Part shown: in pieces, positions 25,895-35,979 of the stretch
Layout of the letters: every line of letters starts with the position of its first letter
How positions within the stretch are numbered: the first letter of the stretch is position 1
Assembly (NCBI GenBank): GCA_040880485.1
Contig: JBBDIJ010000013.1
Coordinates: 41,497-105,496 of the forward strand
Direction: 5' to 3'
DNA from: JBBDIJ01 sp040880485
GTDB taxonomy: Bacteria; Bacteroidota; Rhodothermia; Balneolales; Balneolaceae
Length of the DNA stretch: 64,000 nt
Notes under the pieces: model-generated
What the model saw: only the letters and a program-made list of their open reading frames with translations
Databases searched by the model: none
What the model was told of the DNA's origin: nothing
Position numbers and translations under genes: made by a program

Positions 25895-28174
25895 TCAGCT
25901 TTCGGGATTCAGGCGAATGGAGGCGAGCCGCCTGGAGTTGGCAATCACATTTACAGAGCTCAGCGCCATTGCCGCCTCTGCAAGAACCGGGTGCATGAGC
26001 CCGATAATAGCGAGGGGAATCATCACTACATTATAAAAGTACGCCCAGAAGAGATTCTGACGAATCTTTCGAAACGTTGCCCGGGCAAGCAGAAGGGAGC
26101 GCTCGACCGCATACAAGCTTCCGTCTACCAGTACGATCGAGCCCGACTCAATCGCTACATCTGTTCCGGTTCCCAGTGCCAAACCTACATCGGCTCTGGC
26201 CAGCGCCGGTGCGTCATTTATTCCGTCGCCGACCATCACGACCACAGCCCCCTTGTCCTTCAGTTTGCGAATTTCCGCCTCTTTTGCATCCGGAAGCACC
26301 TCCGCCATCACGTGGCCGACACCCACTCTTGCAGCTACCGCTTCGGCCACGCGCTGGTTATCTCCCGTCAACATACTACTTTGCAGTCCCATACTGTGCA
26401 GGCGTTGCATGACCTCTTTTGCCTCCGGTTTCAGTTGATCGGCCAGAGCCAACAGTGCCCCCACCTCTCCGTCGAGCAGCACGTACACAACACTTTTCCC
26501 GTCACTCTCCAGACTCTCGGCCATCTCCACTTCTTCTCCATCCAGCTTCACACCTTCACGCTCCATCAACCGCCGGTTTCCGATCACCGTACGAACACCA
26601 CCCGCTACCCCTTCGACCCCCAGTCCGGTATGTGTACGATAGCCCTCCAATTCATGCCTTTTTGTGGAAAAGAGCTCTGCGTAACGGTAGATCGCCCTGG
26701 CGAGAGGGTGTGTCGACTGCTGTTCGACCGCAAAGATGCGTGAAAATAGATCTTCCCGGCTCTGCACTCCCGTCAAATGAACATCGGTGACCGACGGTTC
26801 GCCCACCGTAAGTGTACCTGTTTTGTCAAATACAATATGCGTCGCTTCGCTGAGAAGCTGAATCGCTTCTCCGCGCCGAATCAGTATTCCGCTCTCGGCC
26901 CCGCGCCCCGATCCCACCATCAGTGCGGTAGGTGTAGCGAGCCCCAGAGCACACGGGCAGGCAATGACCAGTACCGCCAGGGAGGCATAGAATGCGAGAG
27001 AGATCGTACCCATTTCGGGTTGAACCCAGGGCACAAAAGGGGCCGCCCACTCCAGAACCGGCAGGAAAAGACCCGGTACCATAGCCCACAGCAGAAAGGT
27101 GACCAGCGAAAGAAGCAGAACCACCGGAACGAAGATCGCCGTTACACGGTCGGCGGTCTCCTGAATGGGGACCCGGGTTCCCTGGGCCTCTTCTACAAGC
27201 TGGACTACACGATTCAGAAAGCTCTCTTCCCCCACCCTCTCTACCGTCACAAGGAGCCACCCCTCTACATTCACCGTTCCCCCGATCACCTGGCCCGAAG
27301 CCTTTTTGTGTACCGGCATCGACTCCCCTGTGACCATCGATTCGTTGACCGTCCCCTCTCCCTCTGTAATTTTACCGTCTGCAGGAATTTTCTCTCCTTC
27401 CCGGACCACCACCTGATCTCCCGGTAGCAGATCACGGGCCGGAACCACCACCTCCTCACCATTTCGGCGTACACGGGCCGTCTCGGCCTCCAGCGTAAGA
27501 AGTTTGGTAATGGCATCCGACGCATGACCTCTCGATTTGGTTTCGATATACCGGCCGGTCAGATGAAACGCCATGATCATGGCCGCAATCCCCGCGAAGC
27601 TATGCATCGGAAAGTCGATCCATCCGGCGTGATGCATCAGAGCGGCAAATCCGGTACCCACGGAGGCCACCGTACCGATGGCTATCAGAACGTCCATATT
27701 CGGCGAAAGGCTCCTCATTGACCTCCATGCACCTTTCAGGGTCTCACTCCCTGGGAAGAGTATTACATAGAGGGCACTCGCCGTCATCGCGAGCTCCATC
27801 CGGAAGTGCCCCGTGAGATGAATTCCAACCACCATATCAAGAAACATCCAGACCATCACCGGACCGGTTACCCACCACGCCCTGGTCATTCGCCTGCGAG
27901 CACCTTCCAGAAGCTTGCGATCCCGGTCCCGCTTCTCCTGCAGACGCCCCGACCCCTCCTTCCTGCGCTCTTCAATGGAGTAACCGGCTCGCTCCGCTGC
28001 ACGAGCCAGGTCTTTAAAACCTGTCTGATCTTCATTGTAGCGAATCGTTGCTGTGCCCGCTGCCAGATTCACGGTGGCGGCCTCTACACCTTGCACACTT
28101 TTCATTGCTTTCTCGACACTGTTCACACAGCCCGAACAGTGCATTCCTCCTACAAGATAGATCTGCTCTTTCAC
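25895..28174 (-). CDS. copA: Copper-translocating P-type ATPase (CopA-like)
   Basis: 759 residues from a GTG start at 28172-28174, with GAGG about 9 nt upstream. One N-terminal HMA domain has GMHCSGC (residues 10-16). Eight-helix P1B topology follows, with the actuator motif VNESMVTGESMPV near 275-287, the metal-channel motif CPC at 406-408, the phosphorylated aspartate in DKTGTLTVGE at 450-459 and the hinge GDGINDAPALARADVG near 690. The CPC motif with conserved Asn/Tyr/Met-Ser-type helices indicates Cu+ export from the cytosol. The HMA-AraC gene lies 113 bp upstream on the same strand and is its likely regulator. Confidence 0.94.
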   Translation of the reverse strand: MKEQIYLVGGMHCSGCVNSVEKAMKSVQGVEAATVNLAAGTATIRYNEDQTGFKDLARAAERAGYSIEERRKEGSGRLQEKRDRDRKLLEGARRRMTRAWWVTGPVMVWMFLDMVVGIHLTGHFRMELAMTASALYVILFPGSETLKGAWRSMRSLSPNMDVLIAIGTVASVGTGFAALMHHAGWIDFPMHSFAGIAAMIMAFHLTGRYIETKSRGHASDAITKLLTLEAETARVRRNGEEVVVPARDLLPGDQVVVREGEKIPADGKITEGEGTVNESMVTGESMPVHKKASGQVIGGTVNVEGWLLVTVERVGEESFLNRVVQLVEEAQGTRVPIQETADRVTAIFVPVVLLLSLVTFLLWAMVPGLFLPVLEWAAPFVPWVQPEMGTISLAFYASLAVLVIACPCALGLATPTALMVGSGRGAESGILIRRGEAIQLLSEATHIVFDKTGTLTVGEPSVTDVHLTGVQSREDLFSRIFAVEQQSTHPLARAIYRYAELFSTKRHELEGYRTHTGLGVEGVAGGVRTVIGNRRLMEREGVKLDGEEVEMAESLESDGKSVVYVLLDGEVGALLALADQLKPEAKEVMQRLHSMGLQSSMLTGDNQRVAEAVAARVGVGHVMAEVLPDAKEAEIRKLKDKGAVVVMVGDGINDAPALARADVGLALGTGTDVAIESGSIVLVDGSLYAVERSLLLARATFRKIRQNLFWAYFYNVVMIPLAIIGLMHPVLAEAAMALSSVNVIANSRRLASIRLNPES

Positions 28175-28243
28175 CCTATTCGCCTCATAAATTTAATGAT
28201 CAAAAAAAAACCTGAACAGTGAGCAACAAAGTAGGAGTTCGAT

Positions 28244-28293
28244 GTTGTACAACCGTTATAATGAAGCGACAACGATGTGTAATACTTTTACAC
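28244..28293 (-). promoter_or_regulatory. Two inverted repeats between the HMA-AraC gene and copA
   Basis: The 113-bp gap upstream of copA holds a perfect 10-bp palindrome GTTGTACAAC (28244-28253) and a 6-5-6 inverted repeat GTGTAA/TTACAC (28277-28293) that reaches into the 3' end of the regulator gene. Position and symmetry fit operator sites for the adjacent metal-linked regulator, but no binding is shown. Confidence 0.35.
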
Positions 28294-28851
28294 CCGGTCC
28301 AGTGGAGTGCGAACCGGGTTCTCCTGCTTGAGGTAGTCGGTTACGGTCAGACCTGTAACATCCCGGAACTGATTGGAAAGGTACTGGACACTGCTGTACT
28401 TCAGCTTCCAGGCGATCTCGCCGAGCGTCCGGTTTCGATGAGCCAGCAACTCTTTTACTCTCTCGATCTTTAACCGTATCAAATGCTTTTCAATGGTCTC
28501 TCCCGTTCGGGAAGAGTAGAGATGGCTCAGCCTGGAATAGTTACGATACAGCCGGCCAGAGATATAATCAGAAAGCTTGCCCGGATCGTCACCAAATTCA
28601 ATCTCTTTCAAAAAGTCGATCAATGCAGTTCGGATCTCTGTAACTGTCTGATCGTCTCTCTCCTGAGAGAGCCCGAATCCCCGCTCTGCAAGCCGTTTCT
28701 CCAGCCGGTACCGATCATCAACCGAAATTGAATGTGCCGTCTCGACCCGGCCCAGTGACACAGCCGACGTTTCGATATTCAACTCATCAAATAGATCCCG
28801 GACCGACTGTATGCAACGGTCACAAACCATATTTTCGATGATCAGTTTCAT
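28288..28851 (-). CDS. AraC-type regulator with an HMA-like metal-binding N-terminus
   Basis: 187 residues. Residues 1-70 read as a ferredoxin-like heavy-metal-associated fold: MKLIIENMVCDRCIQSV places a CxxC pair (C10, C13) exactly where HMA domains bind Cu+, followed by a second repeat-like strand and the RLEKRLAERGFGL helix. Residues about 100-180 are a two-helix-turn-helix AraC DNA-binding domain with GEIAWKLKYSSVQYLSNQFRD and the closing helix-turn LTVTDYL. It is far shorter than typical AraC regulators (about 290 residues) because the sensory part is just the HMA module. Its place directly before copA suggests it senses copper and controls that exporter. Known regulators of CopA are more often MerR or CsoR types. 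Confidence 0.85.
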   Translation of the reverse strand: MKLIIENMVCDRCIQSVRDLFDELNIETSAVSLGRVETAHSISVDDRYRLEKRLAERGFGLSQERDDQTVTEIRTALIDFLKEIEFGDDPGKLSDYISGRLYRNYSRLSHLYSSRTGETIEKHLIRLKIERVKELLAHRNRTLGEIAWKLKYSSVQYLSNQFRDVTGLTVTDYLKQENPVRTPLDRV

Positions 28852-28921
28852 ACACCCTTCAACAATAAGGATTGAAAATGGCGTTCCGACCTGAAGCCCG
28901 GTTCAACCCGTTACAATACGG

Positions 28922-30760
28922 TTACTCTACGGTCACACTTTTGGCCAGATTTCTGGGCTGATCGACATCGCAGCCCCGATTCACTGCAATGTAGTAGGAG
29001 AGGAGCTGAAGCGGAATCACTGTCAGAAGCGGAGAGAGACAATCCTCCGTCGTCGGGATCGAAATAAAGAACTCCGAAAGATCGACCACAGCGCTGTTTT
29101 CGGCATTTGTCACGGCAATCAGCCTCCCTTTCCGGGCCTTTACCTCTTCAATATTGGAGACCATTTTATCATTGGTGTGGTCGGTAGCGGCAATGACCAC
29201 CACCGGCATCATCTCATCGATCAGTGCGATCGGGCCATGTTTCATCTCGGCAGCCGGGTACCCCTCGGCATGAATGTAGGAGATCTCTTTCAGTTTCAAG
29301 GCCCCCTCCAGCGCCACAGGGAAGTTGTACGAACGCCCCAGATAGAGGAAATTGGGCGCATAGGTAAAGAGCTGTGCCATCTCCTCAATCTGCTCGCACT
29401 GTTTCAGTATGGCCCCTATCTTCTGTGGTATCTCGTTCAGCTCTTTCAGCAGACTCTGGCTGTACTCCTTCTTTAGCACCTTTCTGCTCTGCCCCAGAGC
29501 GATCGCCATCATCACCAGTACAGCCACCTGGGTGGTGAACGCTTTGGTGGAGGCTACCCCGATCTCCGGGCCGGCATGGGTATAGACACCTGCGTCGGTC
29601 TCTCTGGCAATGGTGGATCCCACCACATTGCAGATTCCGAGGACCATGGCGCCCCGCTGCTTCGCCTCCCTGAGGGCCGCAAGGGTATCTGCAGTCTCTC
29701 CACTCTGTGAAATAACCAAAAGCACATCTCCTTCCCCGATGAGGGGGTCGCGATACCTGAACTCAGAGGCGTACTCTACCTCAACCGGGATCTTGGCCAG
29801 ATGCTCGAAAAGATACTCCCCCACCAGCGCAGAGTGCCAACTCGTACCACATGCGGCGATTACAAGCCGTTTCGCAGCGGTCAGCTTTGGCATCACGTCG
29901 GTTAACCCTCCGAGCAGGATTCGGTTCTTCTCCAGATCGATTCTTCCCCTCAAGCAATCTGCAAGCGAACGGGGCTGCTCGAAGATCTCCTTCATCATAA
30001 AGTGGGGGTAACCCGCTTTCTCGATCTCTTCCAGGTTCAGTGCCAGTTCGTGCACCTCTTTGGTAAGCGGGACGTCATCGATGGTCTTCACTTCATAGCT
30101 GTCCCGGGTGATGACAGCCATCTCTCCATCCTCCAGATAGACCACCTTCTTCGTGTACTCGACAATCGGAGATGCGTCGGAAGCGATGAACATCTCCCCC
30201 TTGCCGATACCAAGAAGCAGTGGAGATCCCTTTCTGGCGACATAGATGCGGTCGGGCCAATCCTGATGAACCATGGCCACTCCGTACGTACCGACAACCT
30301 GCTTGAGCGCCAGGCGAATCGAACGATCCAGATCCTTCCCCCCTTCCGATTCGTAAATCTCCTCGATCAGCTGCCCGATCACTTCAGTGTCTGTATCACT
30401 TTGGAAGGTTCGCCCCTTCGCAGTCAGACTCTTTCGCAGCGCATTGTAATTTTCGATGATTCCGTTGTGAACCACCGCCAGTTTGCCTGTCTCGCTCAAA
30501 TGGGGGTGGGAGTTCACATCATTCGGCTCCCCGTGCGTCGCCCAGCGTGTGTGACCGATACCCGTCTGGCCCTTAATTCCTCTCTTCTTTAGCAGCTTCT
30601 CCAGGGAAGCGACCTTCCCCTTCCCTTTTACAATCTCGATCCCACCGTTTGAGATGGCGAGGCCTGCAGAGTCGTAGCCACGATATTCCAGACGTTTTAA
30701 TCCCTTGACCAGAATCTCTCCTGCACTTTTACTCCCGATATATCCGACAATCCCGCACAT
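28922..30760 (-). CDS. glmS: Glutamine--fructose-6-phosphate aminotransferase (isomerizing)
   Basis: A full-length 612-residue GlmS. The N-terminal nucleophile is Cys2 (MCGIVGYIG), with the glutaminase motifs RWATHGEPNDVNSHPH and NGIIENY. Two C-terminal SIS domains carry CGTSWHSALVGEY, SQSGETADTLAAL, GPEIGVASTKAFTTQ and the final CDVDQPRNLAKSVTVE. The enzyme makes glucosamine-6-phosphate for peptidoglycan and LPS. It is divergently arranged with a GlmU-like gene 118 bp away, a sensible pairing in the UDP-GlcNAc pathway. No glmS ribozyme is recognised in the leader. Stop TAA. Confidence 0.97.
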   Translation of the reverse strand: MCGIVGYIGSKSAGEILVKGLKRLEYRGYDSAGLAISNGGIEIVKGKGKVASLEKLLKKRGIKGQTGIGHTRWATHGEPNDVNSHPHLSETGKLAVVHNGIIENYNALRKSLTAKGRTFQSDTDTEVIGQLIEEIYESEGGKDLDRSIRLALKQVVGTYGVAMVHQDWPDRIYVARKGSPLLLGIGKGEMFIASDASPIVEYTKKVVYLEDGEMAVITRDSYEVKTIDDVPLTKEVHELALNLEEIEKAGYPHFMMKEIFEQPRSLADCLRGRIDLEKNRILLGGLTDVMPKLTAAKRLVIAACGTSWHSALVGEYLFEHLAKIPVEVEYASEFRYRDPLIGEGDVLLVISQSGETADTLAALREAKQRGAMVLGICNVVGSTIARETDAGVYTHAGPEIGVASTKAFTTQVAVLVMMAIALGQSRKVLKKEYSQSLLKELNEIPQKIGAILKQCEQIEEMAQLFTYAPNFLYLGRSYNFPVALEGALKLKEISYIHAEGYPAAEMKHGPIALIDEMMPVVVIAATDHTNDKMVSNIEEVKARKGRLIAVTNAENSAVVDLSEFFISIPTTEDCLSPLLTVIPLQLLSYYIAVNRGCDVDQPRNLAKSVTVE

Positions 30761-30878
30761 ATGTTTATATTCCGCTTACAGATTCAATTGATGACCGAAA
30801 GGTACTACACCCGGCACAGATATGAAATAACATCTCTTTGCAACAAGTAGAACAGAGCACTCTAACGAATCGACAATC

Positions 30879-32102
30879 ATGAGCACTCAAGCTGATACCC
30901 TCTGTCTCTTCGAAGATGAACACTGCGCACTATTTAAACCGCTCACTCTTACACGTCCGCTCGATGACCTGCGCCTGGGAATCCTGACCCTTCGTGAGAA
31001 ATGGAACCTTGATCTGAGACCCGACCGATTCCGGCGAATCACCTCCCCTTCCCTCAGGAAACTTTTTCCCGATGATGGCCAGTTCGGGAAGGAAGTCCTC
31101 TGGATCAACAGTCGTCTCCTACCCAACCGTTCCCTGCTCGAATCCATCCGGTCCCTCGAAGAGGGGCACTACCTGGCCGCAGGTCCTGATGTCGTTGCTG
31201 CCCGTACAACCGCCGCCATGTCACAACAGTGGGAGAAGACCGGCATCGATACAGACAGCCTGAAACGCGTCGGAACCGTGGACCCATCGAATCTTCTGGA
31301 CACTTTATGGAGCCTGCTTGCAAAGAACGAAGAGGAGATCCGGCACGATATAGAACGCTGGTCCGGAAGCTATCAGGTCCTGGACACCCGGAAGTTCGAC
31401 GGCGTTCACCAGACCGGAGATCACCCGGTCTGCATTCAGGAGGGGGTAGAGATCGAACCGGGGGTCGTTTTCGTCACAATTGAAGGTCCTATCTGGATTG
31501 GGGAGGGAGCCAGCATCGAGGCCAACTCTGTGATACGCGGGACTGCAGCGATCGGCGACAACTCCATTGTCCGCCCCGGAAGCCTGATCTGCCCCGGCAC
31601 CACCATTGGCCCGGTTTGCAAGGTGGCCGGAGAAATTCACAACAGCATCTTCCACTCCTTCAGCAACAAGGCTCATGAAGGGTTTACGGGAGACTCCATA
31701 TTTGGACAGTGGGTGAACCTGGGCGCAGGCACCACCACCTCTAACCTGAAGAACAACTACCAGTCTGTTACCGTGGTCGATTATCACACGCGAAGACCGG
31801 TGAACACCAACCTCCGTTTTCTGGGTACGGTGATGGGGGACCACTCGCGAACGGCGATTGGAACCAGACTGAACACCGGCACGATCGTGGGAGTGAGCAG
31901 CAACCTCTTCACACCGGGATTTCCCGAGAAACTGGTTCCCTCCTTCCGTTGGGTGGGGAAAGGGGTAGATACGGTCTACAAACTGGAGAAAGCGCTCGAG
32001 ACCATGAAAGTGGTGATGGATCGACGGAACAAGGAGCTAACCGAGGATTACAAAGAGCTTATGCAGACCCTCTTCGATCAGGAGACGGCCGATTCGCTAT
32101 AG
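30879..32102 (+). CDS. GlmU-like putative sugar nucleotidyltransferase / acetyltransferase
   Basis: 407 residues. The N-terminal half (LCLFEDEHCALFKPLTLTRPLDDLRLG) is the divergent nucleotidyltransferase-like domain of the Bacteroidota-type alternative GlmU family. From about residue 190 the protein is a left-handed beta-helix of hexapeptide repeats (VEIEPGVVFV, IGEGASIEANSVIRG, IGDNSIVRPGSLI), then the signature GDSIFGQWVNLGAGTTTSNLKNNY and MGDHSRTAIGTRLNTGTIVG. In this family the protein is thought to act as UDP-GlcNAc diphosphorylase and glucosamine-1-P acetyltransferase. Divergence from glmS supports that role. Classical GlmU pyrophosphorylase motif (GxGTRM) is absent, so the first activity is less certain. 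Ends on TAG. Confidence 0.85.
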   Translation: MSTQADTLCLFEDEHCALFKPLTLTRPLDDLRLGILTLREKWNLDLRPDRFRRITSPSLRKLFPDDGQFGKEVLWINSRLLPNRSLLESIRSLEEGHYLAAGPDVVAARTTAAMSQQWEKTGIDTDSLKRVGTVDPSNLLDTLWSLLAKNEEEIRHDIERWSGSYQVLDTRKFDGVHQTGDHPVCIQEGVEIEPGVVFVTIEGPIWIGEGASIEANSVIRGTAAIGDNSIVRPGSLICPGTTIGPVCKVAGEIHNSIFHSFSNKAHEGFTGDSIFGQWVNLGAGTTTSNLKNNYQSVTVVDYHTRRPVNTNLRFLGTVMGDHSRTAIGTRLNTGTIVGVSSNLFTPGFPEKLVPSFRWVGKGVDTVYKLEKALETMKVVMDRRNKELTEDYKELMQTLFDQETADSL

Positions 32103-32227
32103 AGTGCAATTACAGATTGCTCTTTTCCGGTAATGAATATTTGCATTCCTGTTGCCATAGTCCGGTCAACCTGCCTATATTTGCCCCCTTCTAGGGCACG
32201 ACGATTCAACTTTGGAGTGCTTCACCT

Positions 32228-32311
32228 GCCCAGGTGGCGGAATTGGTAGACGCGTACGTTTCAGGGGCGTATGCTGGCAACAGCGTGGGGGTTCGAGTCC
32301 CCCCCTGGGCA
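32228..32311 (+). tRNA. tRNA-Leu (anticodon CAG), attachment-site tRNA
   Basis: An 84-nt class II tRNA. The acceptor arms GCCCAGG (32228-32234) and CCTGGGC (32304-32310) pair perfectly, with discriminator A at 32311. The anticodon loop TTCAGGG gives CAG, decoding CUG. A short variable arm (TGCTGGCAACAGCG) and the GGTTCGAGTCC T-arm are present. CCA is not encoded. The 43 bases from 32260 to 32302 recur at 35980-36022, and the last bases of the gene plus four downstream recur at 39658-39673, marking this gene as the target of integrated elements. Confidence 0.97.
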
Positions 32312-32373
32312 CTTCTTCACTCTCTCTATATGGTTTGAACCCTGTTCGTTCCGGGCTAACCTCTTTTTAACCG

Positions 32374-34674
32374 TTATTTGATCATCAGCATCATTCGCTC
32401 GTGCTGGAAATGCTCCCCGGAGCGACCCACCGCCTGCATCCTTACCAGATAGGTTCCGCTGGCCTGATTCCTCCCGTCAAACTGCACATTATAGCTGCCC
32501 GGCGGCTGATCGCCATCCATAAGTCGGACTACCCTCCGGCCCAGAATATTGTAGACATCAATCGAAACCTGTGCCGCCTCCGGCAGCGCATAGGCAATCG
32601 TCGTGGCCGGGTTGAATGGGTTCGGATAATTCTGCCCGAGGGAGAACTCATCGGGTATGCTTCCGGCATTCTCTGCCAACAGACTGCCACCCATCTGTTC
32701 GTAGTAGTCCGCTGTCACCATCATATCATCACTGGCCATGCGATTCAGGCTGTCCGTGACCTCTACGACAAGTTTGAATACTTCCATTTGCTGTGCTTGA
32801 TAGTAACCCACATCCCCCGTCCAGTGATAGAGAGTATCGATGTTACCGGTCGGCTGCCCAAACTGATACTCTTCTTTCCACCACAAATAAGTGAACGGCT
32901 CCTGGCCATTATAAACATCAACCATATACATACCGGGATATCCCTAAACTTCTATAAAAGATGGACCATTCAGGTCTACGAATGGGGGTGGCGGTGGCGG
33001 CAGTGGGGGAGGATTCGTTGTTATGTCGTGATGAGAAAACGAACTCGTTATCTGATTACGCCACCCCGCATCATACTCCCCATTATCGGCCAGATAGACG
33101 TTGTATAAATAATCCTCAAAATCTCTTGCCCGTGGCACAATTTGCAATGCCTTGAATGCCAGATAATCAGCAGCCGTTACAGTCCCGACACTTTGTCGTA
33201 AACGATACAGAGCGCCGCCAATGACCTGGCCGTTAAAGTGTGGTCCTGCAAACTGACTCCAAGTATGATCATTAAAAAGATCTCTATTAACACCTACATC
33301 AACACCGATACTGGAGCTGGGAGATGCTTTTGTTGTGGCAGCAAAATAGTCTGAAATTCCCTCATCCATAGCACAACTTTTTTTAAAATATTCAGAATCT
33401 TGAACACCTTCTACACATATTTCACCTATGAAACCATCGTAGATACTGTATATCACATTATGAGTATATTCATGGGTCACAACATCTCTGGAACGAGCCC
33501 ACGGTAGTCCACCATACGAGCCAAAATATATATTGGTGCCATCTGCAGCTCCATTAATAATTGAACCACTATTAATAAATCCCTCCATTTGATAGTCCAT
33601 TCCAGAGTAATTAAGGTGGGGCTGCTTAATGAAATCATACATCGCCGTAGCATGCCAAAGTACATTCCCGCCATCGGAAGGCTGCCAATTGAAATTAAAT
33701 TCTCCGGGATAAGTGCTCTCCTCATGGAATATAGGGTCACCTGAATCGGCAATATCCCGGATCTGGATCCACGGATTCTCAAGATGTACCCGAACCGTGT
33801 AGACTCCGAAAGACAGAGGCCCGGTTGAGAAACTCCCATTTGAATTCGTCAGAGAGTTGGAAACAAGTTGACCCAAAGAATTATACACTTTGACCCTATT
33901 TCGAAATCCGTCGGTGACAGGTGAATCATTCGCACTGTTCAGCCAATGCTCACCAGTAATGGTTCCGTATATATTATTATCCCGAAGATTACTCACCTGC
34001 CGTTGAATGACACCTGTCTGGGTGTCTACGTAAAAGGTGACATTCCGAAGCGGGCTCAATGATCGCAGTGTGAGCTTCCACGTCAGGAAGTATGAGTAAC
34101 CGGATTCGTCAAATTCCGGGAGAATGACCAATTCGGGGCCGGAGACGAGATCCGGCTCCTCTTCGGAAAACTCCTCATGGGCGTTACGAAGGGCTTCCTC
34201 TTTTGAGATATTCTGAGGCGGCAATGTTGTAATATTCGGGAAAGCCCGGGCCCCCAGAGAAACGATATTCCCGGATGGGTCGATCGTAAATCCGATTTCG
34301 GAGTTCTCGACCGGAATACCCTGCACCCGCTGCCGGAACTCCGCAAACCACCACGAACCATCCGTATCTATTTTTCTCACGATCACATCCCGGCTCGTCA
34401 TTCCAAGTTGTTCGGAATAGGCATCCATGATCTGTCCTCCCACTGTGACTACCGCCAGGCTATCCAGTCCTTCCTGCTCAAATCCAAACTCATTCACGTG
34501 CTCCCGAATCCCATATATCCGGTCGGCTGTGCCGGTTCTCTCATCAATCCGCGCCTCCAGTTCAACCCCTCTGTGATTGACAAATGTGATTCTCTCTTGC
34601 GCAAACAGAGACCCGGCATCGAGGAAAATCAGTAGAACCAGCGTGACACATGTATATATATTCAACACTCTCAT
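32374..34674 (-). pseudogene. Secreted zinc metalloprotease (thermolysin/fungalysin type) with T9SS sorting domain, split by an in-frame amber codon
   Basis: The start is the ATG at 34672-34674, preceded by a perfect AAGGAGG ribosome site; it gives a Sec signal (VTLVLLIFLDAGSLFAQ). An FTP-like propeptide region is followed by the catalytic domain with DVVTHEYTHNVIY (HExxH) and the downstream glutamate in MDEGISDYFA, as in M4/M36 enzymes. After a proline-rich linker (PPPLPPPPPP) the frame meets TAG at 32944-32946 (codon 577), then continues in the same frame for 190 codons. That part is an Ig-like domain (YNGQEPFTYLWW) and a FlgD/Por-type sorting domain (FSLGQNYPNPFNPATTI). If the codon is not read through, the protease loses its type IX secretion signal. 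No other lesion is seen. Confidence 0.85.
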
Positions 34675-34704
34675 CCCAACCTCCTTATTCTTTAATTTGA
34701 ACAA

Positions 34705-35676
34705 TTACCAGCTACGCCAGCTTGACACCCATACCCAGGATTCCGGTGATTCCAACGGAGTGATATTGACCACCTCTCCGGTATCTATATGCATGATATA
34801 CACTTTACGATCCTCATCGGCAGTTGCCCACGTCTGAAACAGTAAACGGTCTCCGGAAGACGACCATGCAACTGCACCTGGATACTCCACCTGGTCGAAC
34901 AGAAGCTCTTCCTCCCGGGTCTCTACGTCCAGCAGATAGAGCCCCCTCTGATCTGAATCCAGTCTTGAATATACCAGATGGAAACCGCCCGGTGAAAACC
35001 GGCCTCCATCGTTATTATAATCAAGACTGCCCTGTGCTCTGAGTGTATCGTGATAAATATCAAGCAATCCCAGACGAAATTTTCCACCATCCCGATAGGA
35101 AACCAGCAACTCGTCACCACCCGGACGCCAATCCCTGACCTGTTTGTCTCCAGAGATCAAGGACTCCACACCGGTTTCAAGATCCACGATGTACACATCG
35201 AGCATTCCGAGCGCTTCCGGTGGTCTCATTCGGGTAAAAGCAATTCTATTCCCATCCGGCGACCATCTGTAGCCGCGTGACACATCTCCTACATTCCTGA
35301 CATGACCCAGAGGCGGATGGGTGAGTTGCTCCATATCCGTCCCGTCCGCATTCATAATATAAATGGCGCGTGCCCATTCATCCGGATTTCCGGGATCGGC
35401 AGATGCGGTAACGGCAATTTTACTTCCGTCCGGAGACCATTGCGCATCCCCAATGGGGAAGTCCATGGAGAGGAAGTTTGTCAGTTTTCGCACATTCGAA
35501 CCATCCTCTTCCATACTCCAGATCTCCCCCCTATGGATAAACAGGATCGGGCCGGCGTCGAAGGGAATAAAATCCTCGACAAGATCATCTTGTTCCGCAC
35601 TGCTCACCGAATCACAACCGCCGAGGTTGCTACAGATAAAAAAAAGAGGGATTGATATGATGAAGGCAATTCTCAT
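34705..35676 (-). CDS. TolB-like (PD40 repeat) propeller lipoprotein
   Basis: 323 residues with an N-terminal lipoprotein signal (IISIPLFFICSNLGGC). The mature part is a beta-propeller of PD40/WD40-like blades: IGDAQWSPDGSKIAV, RGYRWSPDGNRIAFT, GGRFSPGGFHLVYS and VAWSSSGDRLLF, with intervening Asp-Gly turns such as MNADGTDMEQLT. Such proteins are commonly periplasmic scaffolds or peptidase partners. It lies 30 bp upstream of the metalloprotease on the same strand, so the two probably form one transcript. Stop TAA. No enzymatic motif is visible. Confidence 0.85.
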   Translation of the reverse strand: MRIAFIISIPLFFICSNLGGCDSVSSAEQDDLVEDFIPFDAGPILFIHRGEIWSMEEDGSNVRKLTNFLSMDFPIGDAQWSPDGSKIAVTASADPGNPDEWARAIYIMNADGTDMEQLTHPPLGHVRNVGDVSRGYRWSPDGNRIAFTRMRPPEALGMLDVYIVDLETGVESLISGDKQVRDWRPGGDELLVSYRDGGKFRLGLLDIYHDTLRAQGSLDYNNDGGRFSPGGFHLVYSRLDSDQRGLYLLDVETREEELLFDQVEYPGAVAWSSSGDRLLFQTWATADEDRKVYIMHIDTGEVVNITPLESPESWVWVSSWRSW

Positions 35677-35820
35677 TGAGACAGGTATTCACGTAACGAA
35701 GATAACGGAAGATCATACTTCTACTCTAATAGGAATAGTGAAAATTTTTCAAATAGTCTATAGGTAACCTGAAATTATAATGTAACCCATGACCGGACTA
35801 CTATGACCTCATCAGTTTTC

Positions 35821-35927
35821 TTACATTGTGTTACTAACACATTGTAAGGGAATGAAACGGTCAAGATTCAGTTACATCCCTCAGAGCCCGTAAACCCGGA
35901 AAAAATTTGGGTACAATTTTGGGTACA
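35821..35927. repeat. Hairpin and twin TTTGGGTACA repeats beside the tRNA-Leu copy
   Basis: A near-perfect 12-bp inverted repeat (35821-35832 with 35836-35847, one mismatch, 3-nt loop) is followed by two direct copies of TTTGGGTACA (35906-35915 and 35918-35927, 12-bp period). They stand 50 bp before the duplicated tRNA-Leu end. Closely spaced direct repeats near an att core are typical of accessory or arm-binding sites of tyrosine recombinases. The rest of 35677-35979 shows no gene. Confidence 0.5.
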
Positions 35928-35979
35928 GTCATGTTTGAAAAGCCACTTCTACACTGCCATAAACGTTCCTTTACCATTA

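Noticed and set aside
32312..32373. A second tRNA or a terminator behind the intact tRNA-Leu
   Set aside because: No cloverleaf and no stem with a T-run could be built from this short gap.
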